Shown piece by piece: positions 1-6,114 of a stretch of 17,756 bases of DNA. Source of the stretch: JBMNNS01 sp050942625 (GTDB taxonomy: Bacteria > Bacillota > Dethiobacteria > DTU022 > UBA8154). Both the position numbers and the translations under genes were made by a program. Below the pieces are notes generated by a model. The model did not search any database, was not told where the DNA came from, and saw only the letters and a list, made by a program, of their open reading frames with translations. The DNA is taken from the NCBI GenBank assembly GCA_050942625.1, contig JBMNNS010000032.1, positions 1 to 17,756 of the forward strand. The letters run 5' to 3'. The number at the start of each line of letters is the position of its first letter. Positions within the stretch are counted from its first letter, which is position 1.

Positions 1-774
1 GCCTTGGAAACCCTGCAGATGCTCCTCGATCGTTGCTATCAACCAGAAAAGGGCATGGCCCATTATCTTGAAGAGGGTGTAGAGGAAGCACAGTTATGGG
101 GGATGTTGGAGGACCAGGCGGCCATGGGTTTGGCTTTAACCGCTGCCTACCAGCATAGTGGTGAAGGGCACTGGCTGGAAATGGCACGCCAACTTTCCAA
201 GTTTTGCCTGGAACACCTTGCCACCGAGGAAGGTTGTTTCAGGGATAAACCGGTGCAGGAAGGGGAATTGGGCAGGCTGGCAGAGCCCCTTTTTGATCTA
301 AGAAACAACGCCCTTTGTGCCTGCTGGTTTGTTGAAATGGCTGGGCTTACCGGTGAAGAGGCTTACCTGGAGAAAGCTGCCGATATCGTACATTCCTTCA
401 CGGATGAATATCGCCGGCATCCTTTGTTAAGTGCAGGCCTGGCCCTGGCAGCTTTTGGGGTAAGGGAAACCCCGGCTGTTATTGAAGTTGTTGGGGAAAA
501 AAGTGATCCCACCCTCTTAAAATTGCACAGTACGGCCCTGGCAGAGTTTGTGCCCCCCAAAGTGGTAAAGCTGCTGAGCCCGGAACAGCTCCAGGAATTG
601 AAACAGCGGGGTCATGAAAGCAGGGAGGGAATTGCAGCATATGCCTGCCTGGGTTTTCACTGTTTTGAACCGGCAGGCAATCCCCAGGAACTGCAAGAAG
701 TTGTGCATAAAATGATTAAGGAACGCAGAGCCCATGTCCTGTTTACTGTAAAAGAGTCCAGCAAAGTAAGGTAA
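1..774 (+). CDS. C-terminal part of a YyaL/DUF255-type (thioredoxin-domain) protein, 5' end outside window
   Basis: The frame is open from base 1, so only the last 257 residues are present. Family: YyaL/DUF255 proteins carry an N-terminal thioredoxin-like domain followed by an (alpha/alpha)-barrel like that of six-hairpin glycosidases and N-acylglucosamine 2-epimerases. Their biochemical role is poorly known. Seen here: helical repeats of barrel type, with LEDQAAMGLALTAAY near residue 37 and LFDLRNNALCACWFVEMAG near residue 98. The end, AAYACLGFHCFEPAGNPQEL, matches the usual YyaL tail of the form AYVC..F.C..P..DPEEL. The thioredoxin domain lies upstream of the window and cannot be checked. 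The gene stops at TAA 772-774. The next possible terminator is the hairpin at 897-922. An N-acylglucosamine 2-epimerase-like protein is the main alternative. Confidence 0.6.
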   Translation, partial: ALETLQMLLDRCYQPEKGMAHYLEEGVEEAQLWGMLEDQAAMGLALTAAYQHSGEGHWLEMARQLSKFCLEHLATEEGCFRDKPVQEGELGRLAEPLFDLRNNALCACWFVEMAGLTGEEAYLEKAADIVHSFTDEYRRHPLLSAGLALAAFGVRETPAVIEVVGEKSDPTLLKLHSTALAEFVPPKVVKLLSPEQLQELKQRGHESREGIAAYACLGFHCFEPAGNPQELQEVVHKMIKERRAHVLFTVKESSKVR

Positions 775-858
775 AGAAGCAAACAAGAGATAAAGTTAGC
801 TTAACGGAGTAATTGCCTTAACAATACCAATAATGTTTAAATAGAAATAAATTTGCTA

Positions 859-886
859 TTGACATTGAACCATCTTGTGTTAATAT
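859..886 (+). promoter_or_regulatory. Candidate promoter with extended -10, upstream of the acetate transporter
   Basis: TTGACA at 859-864, a 16-bp spacer and TAATAT at 881-886, preceded by TG at 878-879 (extended -10). The predicted transcript would begin near 893, immediately before the hairpin at 897-914. It would then have a leader of about 290 nt before the gene at 1186. The box sequences are good. The odd position relative to the hairpin lowers confidence. Confidence 0.45.
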
Positions 887-896
887 TGTATAAAAT

Positions 897-922
897 AGCC
901 TCGTTTACGAGGCTGTTTTTTA
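897..922 (+). terminator. Rho-independent terminator-like hairpin
   Basis: AGCCTCG (897-903), a 4-nt loop, and CGAGGCT (908-914), followed by G and a run of six T. It is the first intrinsic terminator after the YyaL-type gene, about 120 bp past its stop. It also sits just after the predicted start site of the promoter at 859-886, so it could act as a 5' stem or early attenuator for that transcript. Confidence 0.7.
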
Positions 923-1185
923 ACGGGGGTATAATAATTATTTCTAAGGAAGGGAGTGAGGATAAAAAGCGGATCGCAATTTTAATCTGGTTTAAAGGGA
1001 CTGGTAATCTGGATAATATTTTAACTGTAAGAAAATATTATGGAAAATTAAAAATATAAATATATATTAATATAAATATAAATTATAATTAAGTATTGTT
1101 GCAAGGAATTAAAACCTTGCATACACATTTTAAATGTTCAATTAGCGGCTTACCTTAAACACTGCCGCAAAAAGGAGGAAAATTA
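923..1185 (+). other. Gene-free, AT-rich structured leader before the acetate transporter
   Basis: No convincing reading frame. Three inverted repeats are visible. ATAATATTTT 1013-1022 pairs with AAAATATTAT 1032-1041 (perfect 10-bp arms, 9-nt loop). TGCAAGG 1100-1106 pairs with CCTTGCA 1115-1121. GCGGC 1145-1149 pairs with GCCGC 1164-1168. TAATCTGG occurs twice between 980 and 1015. An almost pure A/T stretch fills about 1046-1092. The final part holds the ribosome binding site AAAGGAGG (1171-1178). I do not recognise a known riboswitch. Confidence 0.5.
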
Positions 1186-1767
1186 TTGGGAAACGCTACA
1201 AATTTATCTTTTAAACCTGCAAATCCGGGGCCTTTAGGTTTAAACTGTTTTGCCCTGACTACCTTCCTGCTTAGCCTTGTGAATGCCGGTATTATTGACG
1301 GTGAAGCAGCCGGTCATGTGTGGTTAACTTTGGCTTTGGTTCTTGGGGGGGCAGTCCAGGTGCTGGCTGGGATGTGGGAATTTAAAACTCAGAATGTTTT
1401 TGCAGCTACTGCCTTTAGTTCTTATGGTGGGTTTTGGATTGGATTGGGATTAATTCCCATTTTTGTAAACAGAGGCATCATTGTCAATACCGAGGTGAAT
1501 ACTACCCTTTTGGGTTGGTACTTAGTGGCCTTTACAATATTTACCTTTTATATGTGGATTGCTAGCTTTAAAACTAGCAGGGCTCTTGCAGTAGTCTTCA
1601 CGGCGCTTTTGATTACCTTTATATTGCTGGACATTGGGCACCTGGTCAATCCAACTTTTAATATAGCCGGGGGTTATATTGGAATTATTACAGCGCTTTG
1701 TGCCTGGTACGTTTCGGCAGCAGGGGTACTTAATGAAGTTTATGGGAAGGTCATACTTCCAGTTTAA
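1186..1767 (+). CDS. Acetate uptake transporter, GPR1/FUN34/YaaH (SatP) family
   Basis: A 193-residue, six-helix inner-membrane protein, typical in length for the AceTr family, whose members move acetate (and in some cases succinate) with protons. The signature NPGPLGLNCFALTTFLLS lies at residues 13-30. It is followed by GGAVQVLAGMWEFKTQNVFA and AFSSYGGFWIGLGL, the conserved Q..AG.WE and YGGFW segments of the family. The start is TTG at 1186, seven bases after AAAGGAGG. No ATG upstream fits. The gene stands alone: a terminator follows at 1857-1895. Substrate specificity within the family (acetate, succinate or other short acids) cannot be read from sequence. Near a PHA synthase and in an anaerobe, acetate import or export is a reasonable inference. 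Confidence 0.9.
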   Translation: MGNATNLSFKPANPGPLGLNCFALTTFLLSLVNAGIIDGEAAGHVWLTLALVLGGAVQVLAGMWEFKTQNVFAATAFSSYGGFWIGLGLIPIFVNRGIIVNTEVNTTLLGWYLVAFTIFTFYMWIASFKTSRALAVVFTALLITFILLDIGHLVNPTFNIAGGYIGIITALCAWYVSAAGVLNEVYGKVILPV

Positions 1768-1856
1768 CTTTCTTAAGTGAAAGGAGAACCGTCCGGGACT
1801 ACTTATTTTATTTCCTTAACCCCCGTTTAGGTTTTATCCAGGACAGTTGATAAATT

Positions 1857-1895
1857 ACAGGGCTTTCATCTATTTGAAGTAAGGCCCTGTTTTTT
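1857..1895 (+). terminator. Rho-independent terminator after the acetate transporter
   Basis: ACAGGGC (1857-1863) pairs with GCCCTGT (1884-1890) around a 20-nt loop and is followed by five T (1891-1895). It lies 90 bp past the transporter stop and before the promoter of the next unit. Confidence 0.8.
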
Positions 1896-1933
1896 ATGCC
1901 AGCCTTTACATGGTTTTATTTATAGCAGGGATA

Positions 1934-1962
1934 CTGACTTTTAGCTATTATTATGATATTAT
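1934..1962 (+). promoter_or_regulatory. Promoter of the hypothetical protein-fni unit
   Basis: CTGACT (1934-1939), a 17-bp spacer and TATTAT (1957-1962) with TG at 1954-1955, giving an extended -10. The predicted start site is near 1969, about 40 nt before the chosen GTG start. It follows directly on the terminator at 1857-1895, consistent with a new transcription unit. Confidence 0.55.
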
Positions 1963-2007
1963 TTTGTTACAATCCAAATTCAGAGTAATTTACGGAGGTA
2001 AGTGTTT

Positions 2008-2595
2008 GTGGAAATTTTTATGGGAAGAAGGCGTGATATTGACAAAGGTTTCTGGATGAGTTTTGAAAATCATCCCCGGCTGGAGAAAACCAAGGAAATT
2101 GTATATAAGCGTTGTGTTCCCTGTCTGGAAAAGCTTGTCGGACAACTTTTGCAGTCCCCGAATGTATTATCCCTGGACGAGCCCCTGGATTGCTGGAAAG
2201 TGATCGTGGTATTAAATGAGCTTGATGAATGTTTTGAACTCCTGGAACTTTTCCAGGATGAACTATCGTTTGCTCCTGAGGTGGTGCGTGGCCGGGTAGG
2301 ATCAAACAATAAAAATAGTCCAAAAACGGTTGTCATCTTTCAAATGAACGACAGAGAGGAAAAAGAAAGGATCATGGCTGATGTAACAAAAATGGTTCAG
2401 AAAATAACCTCACAGTACTCCATTTATGATGAACGTGGTTGTCAGGATATCTATGGTGTCTTATGTGGGGATTGGAGAAAATGGGATAAAATTACGCCGA
2501 TCAAGAACAGGGAATCTATCCCGGCTATGAGTGCAAGAATTGATAAACTTTTAAGGGGTGACTTTGCTCCCGATGCGGAAGAAGCGAAAACTTGA
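2008..2595 (+). CDS. Hypothetical protein of unknown function, upstream of fni
   Basis: A 195-residue soluble protein that I do not recognise. It has no signal peptide or membrane segment. The N-terminal part is basic and begins VEIFMGRRRDIDKGFW. The centre is acidic and leucine-rich (LNELDECFELLELFQDEL) and a small two-cysteine motif, CVPC, lies near residue 36. GTG at 2008 is preferred because the ribosome binding site ACGGAGGT (1992-1999) is nine bases upstream of it; GTG at 2002 would be too close, and ATG at 2020 is possible. Its stop overlaps the start of fni by 23 bp, so the two are very probably co-transcribed and translationally coupled. That links it by position, not by proof, to isoprenoid synthesis. 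Confidence 0.75.
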   Translation: MEIFMGRRRDIDKGFWMSFENHPRLEKTKEIVYKRCVPCLEKLVGQLLQSPNVLSLDEPLDCWKVIVVLNELDECFELLELFQDELSFAPEVVRGRVGSNNKNSPKTVVIFQMNDREEKERIMADVTKMVQKITSQYSIYDERGCQDIYGVLCGDWRKWDKITPIKNRESIPAMSARIDKLLRGDFAPDAEEAKT

Positions 2596-3682
2596 TCATT
2601 TAAAGATAGTGCAACAACTAGACGATGGGCCTGGAAAAACAGGCTTTGAAGATATTCACTTTGTGCATAATTGTTTACCGGAAATAGATCCTGATGTAAT
2701 CGACATTTCTTCTTTTTTTTGTGGGGTAAAAATACCTTTGCCCCTTATGATTAATGCGATTACCGGTGGTATTACCGAGGCAGTGGAGATTAACCGTACT
2801 CTGGCAAGGGTATCCCTGAAGCTGGGCATACCAATGGCGGTTGGTTCCCAGACAGCCGGTATTGATGATAAATCTGTGCAAGATAGTTTTAAGGTGGTTC
2901 GCCAGGAAAACCCGGAAGGGTTTTTGGTAGCCAACATCGGCATCAGCGCCCCGCTTACCTATGCGCTTCAAGCGATCGAAATGATCAGGGCCGATGCTTT
3001 GCAGATTCATCTGAATACGCCACAAGAGGTAATGATGGGGGAAAAGGAAAGGGAGATTAATTGTCGACAAAATTTGCAGAAGATTGCAGAGATTGTTAAA
3101 AGTTCCCCGGTTCCGGTGATCATTAAGGAAGTAGGTTTTGGTATGGCCCATGAAGAGGCCCGGCAGCTGGTTCAGGTAGGGGTTGCCGCCCTGGACATTG
3201 GGGGTAAAGGCGGTACCAATTTTATTCAGGTAGAAGGAAGGCGTCGCGAAGGGTTTAGCGTAGGACCTTTTCTTGACTGGGGCATCCCCACTGCCGTTTC
3301 TTTAATAGAAATTGCGGAAAATGTTTCCCCAAAGGTTAGCATTGTTGCTACCGGCGGCCTGCGTAATGGTCTTGATGTGGCGAAAGCCCTTTGTTTTGGT
3401 GCTGATCTTGTCGGCGTAGCGGGCCCACTGGTACGCTGTTTTTATGAAGGCGGGGAAAGGCAGGTGCTTGGTTTCCTGGCACACCTGCAAACACAGCTAA
3501 AGCAGGTTATGATGATGCTGGGCACCTGTAACCTGGAAGCCCTGCGTCGAAGGCCGGCCGTGATCATGGGTGAAAGCAGGCAGTGGTTGGAGGCCAGGGG
3601 CATAGATGTGAAAAGGTTTGCTAGGAGCGACAGGGGGGTGTCAGAGGACGGTTCGAAACCACTGAAAAAGCCGGTTTTATAA
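2573..3682 (+). CDS. fni: Type 2 isopentenyl-diphosphate delta-isomerase (FMN-dependent)
   Basis: This enzyme interconverts isopentenyl and dimethylallyl diphosphate in isoprenoid synthesis, using reduced FMN. The protein is a TIM barrel of 369 residues. Family motifs are seen in order: INAITGG (substrate/FMN loop), AVGSQTAGI, HLNTPQE at residues 146-152 (the conserved H..N..QE active-site and Mg-binding segment), IKEVGFG, and DIGGKGGTNF at 208-217 (phosphate loop). ATG at 2573 (MRKKRKLDHLK) resembles family starts. GTG at 2558 and TTG at 2564 are alternatives closer to AAGGGG at 2553-2558. The gene overlaps the upstream hypothetical gene by 23 bp. The last 14 or so residues, including the stop, are encoded by the repeat element that begins at 3637, so the native C-terminus was probably replaced. 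Confidence 0.93.
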   Translation: MRKKRKLDHLKIVQQLDDGPGKTGFEDIHFVHNCLPEIDPDVIDISSFFCGVKIPLPLMINAITGGITEAVEINRTLARVSLKLGIPMAVGSQTAGIDDKSVQDSFKVVRQENPEGFLVANIGISAPLTYALQAIEMIRADALQIHLNTPQEVMMGEKEREINCRQNLQKIAEIVKSSPVPVIIKEVGFGMAHEEARQLVQVGVAALDIGGKGGTNFIQVEGRRREGFSVGPFLDWGIPTAVSLIEIAENVSPKVSIVATGGLRNGLDVAKALCFGADLVGVAGPLVRCFYEGGERQVLGFLAHLQTQLKQVMMMLGTCNLEALRRRPAVIMGESRQWLEARGIDVKRFARSDRGVSEDGSKPLKKPVL

Positions 3683-3906
3683 AAAACTGCCGCTATTGTC
3701 ATCCTAAGCGATATCATTGTTATTTTGAGTGATATCATTGTCATCCTGAGCGATATCATTGTTATTTTGAGTGATATCATTGTCATCCTGAGCGATAGCG
3801 AAGGATCTTGGTTTTAAGCTGCTAAAAAGATTCTTCATTCACTTCGTTCATTCAGAATGACACAATTTGGGACTTTTTCAGTGGTCTCGGACGGTTCTCT
3901 GTCACC
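3637..3906. repeat. MITE-like repeat element, copy A, with terminal inverted repeats
   Basis: The element is about 270 bp. The left end reads GGTGTCAGAGGACGG then ACCACTGAAAAAGCC (3637-3672). The right end (3869-3906) is its imperfect inverse, containing GGACTTTTTCAGTGGTC followed by GACGGTTCTCTGTCACC. Inside lie a 21-bp tandem array (3710-3793) and a core (3781-3874) whose two arms, GTCATCCTGAGCGATAGC and GTCATTCTGAATGAACG (read from the other strand), form an imperfect inverted repeat. The same 94-bp core recurs in inverse orientation at 16165-16258 with about two differences. There is no coding capacity, so mobility would depend on an enzyme elsewhere. The exact ends are my estimate. Confidence 0.8.
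3710..3793. repeat. Four-unit 21-bp tandem array inside repeat copy A
   Basis: Four consecutive 21-bp units begin with GATATCATTGT at 3710, 3731, 3752 and 3773. They alternate between two versions, ending TATTTTGAGT and CATCCTGAGC, so the array is also two copies of a 42-bp unit. A related partial unit (CTATTGTCATCCTAAGC) precedes it at 3693-3709. The arrangement points to duplication of a two-unit block. Confidence 0.9.
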
Positions 3907-3933
3907 TTTTAGGTGACAGAGAACCGTCAGACC
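3883..3933. repeat. Long perfect palindrome (18-bp arms, 3-bp loop)
   Basis: GACGGTTCTCTGTCACCT (3890-3907), TTT, and AGGTGACAGAGAACCGTC (3911-3928). It is extended past a 2-nt bulge by GGTCT (3883-3887) and AGACC (3929-3933), a 23-bp stem in total. No T-run follows, so it is not a classical terminator, although it would make a very stable RNA hairpin. Its left arm is also the outer part of the terminal repeat of copy A. Confidence 0.92.
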
Positions 3934-4020
3934 GTGTGAAAAACAGCTTTTTGGATTCTTATCATCCGGCCATAAATCCTAGTTTCTTGAAATAGTTAAA
4001 AAATAAACCTATACGGCACT

Positions 4021-4887
4021 TTATACTGTTACTGCTTCCCTTTTTTCTCTTAATCTTCTCAGCATTTCCTTATTGCCAAGTATATTAATTACCCGTTTCA
4101 TGTTATATGCTAGAAATGTAAGCGCTACTTCAGCAGTAACAGACAGTTTCCCCTTCGTCAGGAAGTAGTATGCTCCCCAGCTTCTTTTTATTGTTCCAAA
4201 AGGATGTTCTACAATCATCTAACGTTGTCTATATTTTTCCATATTCAGTGCCGTTTGTAAATTAATGCCATCAAGGAAATCCTGATCTACATGCCTGAAT
4301 ATTGTTCTGCCCCTGACACTTTTGGTACATTGTTCCTTGCAGGCACAACGGCGGCAGGCCCCATAGTTTCTGTAATAAAAACCAATAATCTGCCCTTTGG
4401 ATTTTCTTTGCTTGCCACGGGTAAGTTCTTCCCCCATAGGGCATATGTAAAGATCTTTATCTTTATCATAGATAAATTTATCGGGATAAAATTCCCTGTT
4501 ACCTAAACTATTTGAATACGTCTGTCTGACTACGTAGGGGGTAATTCCATGGTCTACACATTTCTTTAAATCTTCTGTTTTGTAATAGCCTTTATCTGCC
4601 AGGACCTCAAGGTCTGTATCGCCAAAAACATTTTTGGCCCGCAGGGCCATGTCAGCAAGTTCGCCAAGGTCATTTGGACTATTGGTTATTTTAAAGTCGA
4701 TTAATAGTTTGTGCCTGGAATCTACAACTGTCTGTACATTGTAGTTCATTTCTACGCTGTTTTTGTTATTGGTGGTCATCAAACGGGCATCGGGGTCAGT
4801 AGTAGAGATCTCGCTTTGGCCTGTTTCTTCAAGTTCTTTTTGATAGTTTTCATATTTTTGTTCTAATTTTATAATTGTGGAATAAGA
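4021..4887 (-). pseudogene. Decayed IS1182-family transposase (5'-truncated, internal stop)
   Basis: One minus-strand frame runs from 4887 down to 4021, interrupted by TAG at 4221-4219. The remaining sequence has the C-terminal DDE domain of IS1182-type transposases. In order it shows TTDPDARLM, YNVQTVVDS (first acidic residue region), LADKGYYKTEDL (second aspartate), a C..C zinc-like segment ACRRCACKEQC, and, after the stop, VEHPFGTIKRSWGAYYFL with the final catalytic glutamate and LTFLAYNMKRVINILG. The N-terminal half expected of a transposase of about 450-500 residues is missing: the frame meets TGA at 4890-4888 where homology has already ended. The element is therefore dead, with a deletion at its 5' end and a nonsense mutation. 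Its 3' non-coding end extends to somewhere between 3934 and 4020. Confidence 0.9.
4847..4875 (+). promoter_or_regulatory. Candidate outward promoter in the IS remnant, facing phaEC
   Basis: TTTTCA (4847-4852, four of six matches to TTGACA), a 17-bp spacer and a perfect TATAAT (4870-4875) lie on the plus strand inside the broken 5' end of the transposase. The predicted start is near 4882, about 120 nt before phaE. It is the best promoter-like sequence I see ahead of phaEC, but it is AT-rich DNA and unproven. Confidence 0.4.
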
Positions 4888-5000
4888 TCAGAAGGGGATT
4901 ATAGCTTGGCTGAAAGGAGGCTTATGGGGCAGGGATCGTTTTCAAAGATTTTGGGAAGTGAAGAAAAATAATGAGGTGTAGTGAAAAATGAAGTTTAATT

Positions 5001-6113
5001 ATGATAGAAGGGGGCAATATTATCCTGTTTGAAAATGATAAAAACCCAATGAAAAGCTGGTGGAATACACAGGAGCAGTTGGTTAACCTGTGGAAGGACT
5101 CCCTTGGGAAGATGGGAACACTTTGGTCACAGGGCTTGCCTTATGGCAGCGTTTACCAGGATTGGATGAAAGGATTTGCCTCCGGTTATCGGGGGTTTAT
5201 GAATTTTTTACCATTAAGCATAAGTTCGGACACATTTGAAAGAATGATGCAGGCTGGTGAAATAGCCAATCATCTCCTATTTTTATGGCATAGTATTTTT
5301 GTAAACTTGCCTGATAAAGATGACATAGAAAAGTGGAAAGAATTTTCAAAATCCTGGCTTGAAAACTATAATAGGATCTTGGATTACTCTCTTTCCTTAC
5401 ATTTCCCGGAGCCCTTTCGTTCCTTGTTAAAAACACCTGCAGAAATGGGGGAGCTGTCGCAAAAGGTTATATTTAACTTCCTCCAACCCTGGGTTGAGGC
5501 GTCCAAAAACTTGCAGGTCAAATATTTGGAAGCAGTGAAAGGGGATCGGGAAGCCTATCTTGATTTTATTAAACTTTGGAACGAGGCCTACCAAAATTCC
5601 TTCGGAAAGATGCTGCGCCTCCCAGCTTTTGGATGGAGCAGGGAAGCCCTGGAAAGTTGGAGCGCCAGTACCGATTCCTTTATGAAACATTTGGCTGCCA
5701 CTAACAAATTCTTAGCAGCAATCTTGAAAACAGGGCAAGATGTTATGGAGCACCTTCTGAAAAAAATTGTTGAAATGGCAGAAAAAGGGCAGGCGCCCTC
5801 CACCTTTAATGAGTTTTACCAGCTTTGGTGGCGCACCAATGAAGAAGCATATCTGGAGTTATTCAAAACAGATATTTTTTCCAGGTTGATAGGAGAGACA
5901 GTAGATGCCTGGGTCCTGTTTAAAAAACAATATGATAACCTTATTGACGACCTTATTAGCCAGAGCCTTCCCATCCCAACGTCCAAAGAAATGGATGATC
6001 TCTACAAGACAGTTTACCAGGTACGCAAAACTGTTAAGGAGCATAGTATGAAAATAGAAAAGTTAGATGCTTTGATGGAAAGCCAAAGTACCAAAGGAAG
6101 TGACTATCAATAA
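5001..6113 (+). CDS. phaE: Class III polyhydroxyalkanoate synthase subunit PhaE
   Basis: PhaE is the non-catalytic partner of PhaC in class III PHA synthases and is needed for activity on the granule surface. The protein has 370 residues and is largely helical, with many tryptophans and aromatics. Family features seen are the FGWSREALESW segment near residue 212, LWWRTNEEAYLELFKTDIF near residue 275, and the C-terminal signature PIPTSKEMDDLYKTVYQVR from residue 324, followed by a short heptad-like tail. ATG 5001 has no clear ribosome binding site. A 14-codon frame at 4988-5032 (MKFNYDRRGQYYPV) with GAGGTG upstream overlaps the start and might couple translation. Another possible start is ATG 5049. 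phaC follows with one base between the phaE stop and its ATG. Confidence 0.92.
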   Translation: MIEGGNIILFENDKNPMKSWWNTQEQLVNLWKDSLGKMGTLWSQGLPYGSVYQDWMKGFASGYRGFMNFLPLSISSDTFERMMQAGEIANHLLFLWHSIFVNLPDKDDIEKWKEFSKSWLENYNRILDYSLSLHFPEPFRSLLKTPAEMGELSQKVIFNFLQPWVEASKNLQVKYLEAVKGDREAYLDFIKLWNEAYQNSFGKMLRLPAFGWSREALESWSASTDSFMKHLAATNKFLAAILKTGQDVMEHLLKKIVEMAEKGQAPSTFNEFYQLWWRTNEEAYLELFKTDIFSRLIGETVDAWVLFKKQYDNLIDDLISQSLPIPTSKEMDDLYKTVYQVRKTVKEHSMKIEKLDALMESQSTKGSDYQ

Positions 6114-6114
6114 T

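Larger units (their letters stand above)
3934..5000. mobile_element. Remnant of an IS1182-type insertion sequence and its junction with the phaEC upstream region
   Basis: This covers the transposase pseudogene, its 3' flank (3934-4020, no gene seen) and the stretch 4888-5000 before phaE. In that last stretch, a plus-strand frame read without a start, from about 4880 to TAG at 4979-4981, gives GLWGRDRFQRFWEVKKNNEV. It could be the tail of a gene cut off by the insertion, or chance. I could not identify terminal inverted repeats or a target duplication, which fits a truncated element. Confidence 0.6.

Noticed and set aside
853..1059. 68-codon plus-strand frame
   Set aside because: It runs through the promoter, the terminator hairpin and the AT-rich leader, has no ribosome binding site and encodes a low-complexity peptide unlike any family I know.
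923..1185. Cyclic di-GMP or other known riboswitch in the transporter leader
   Set aside because: I looked for the conserved cores of the common classes and saw none. The hairpins are simple inverted repeats.
3710..3793. Possible short CRISPR array
   Set aside because: The 21-bp units abut directly with no unique spacers. They are part of a repeat element also found at 16093-16317.
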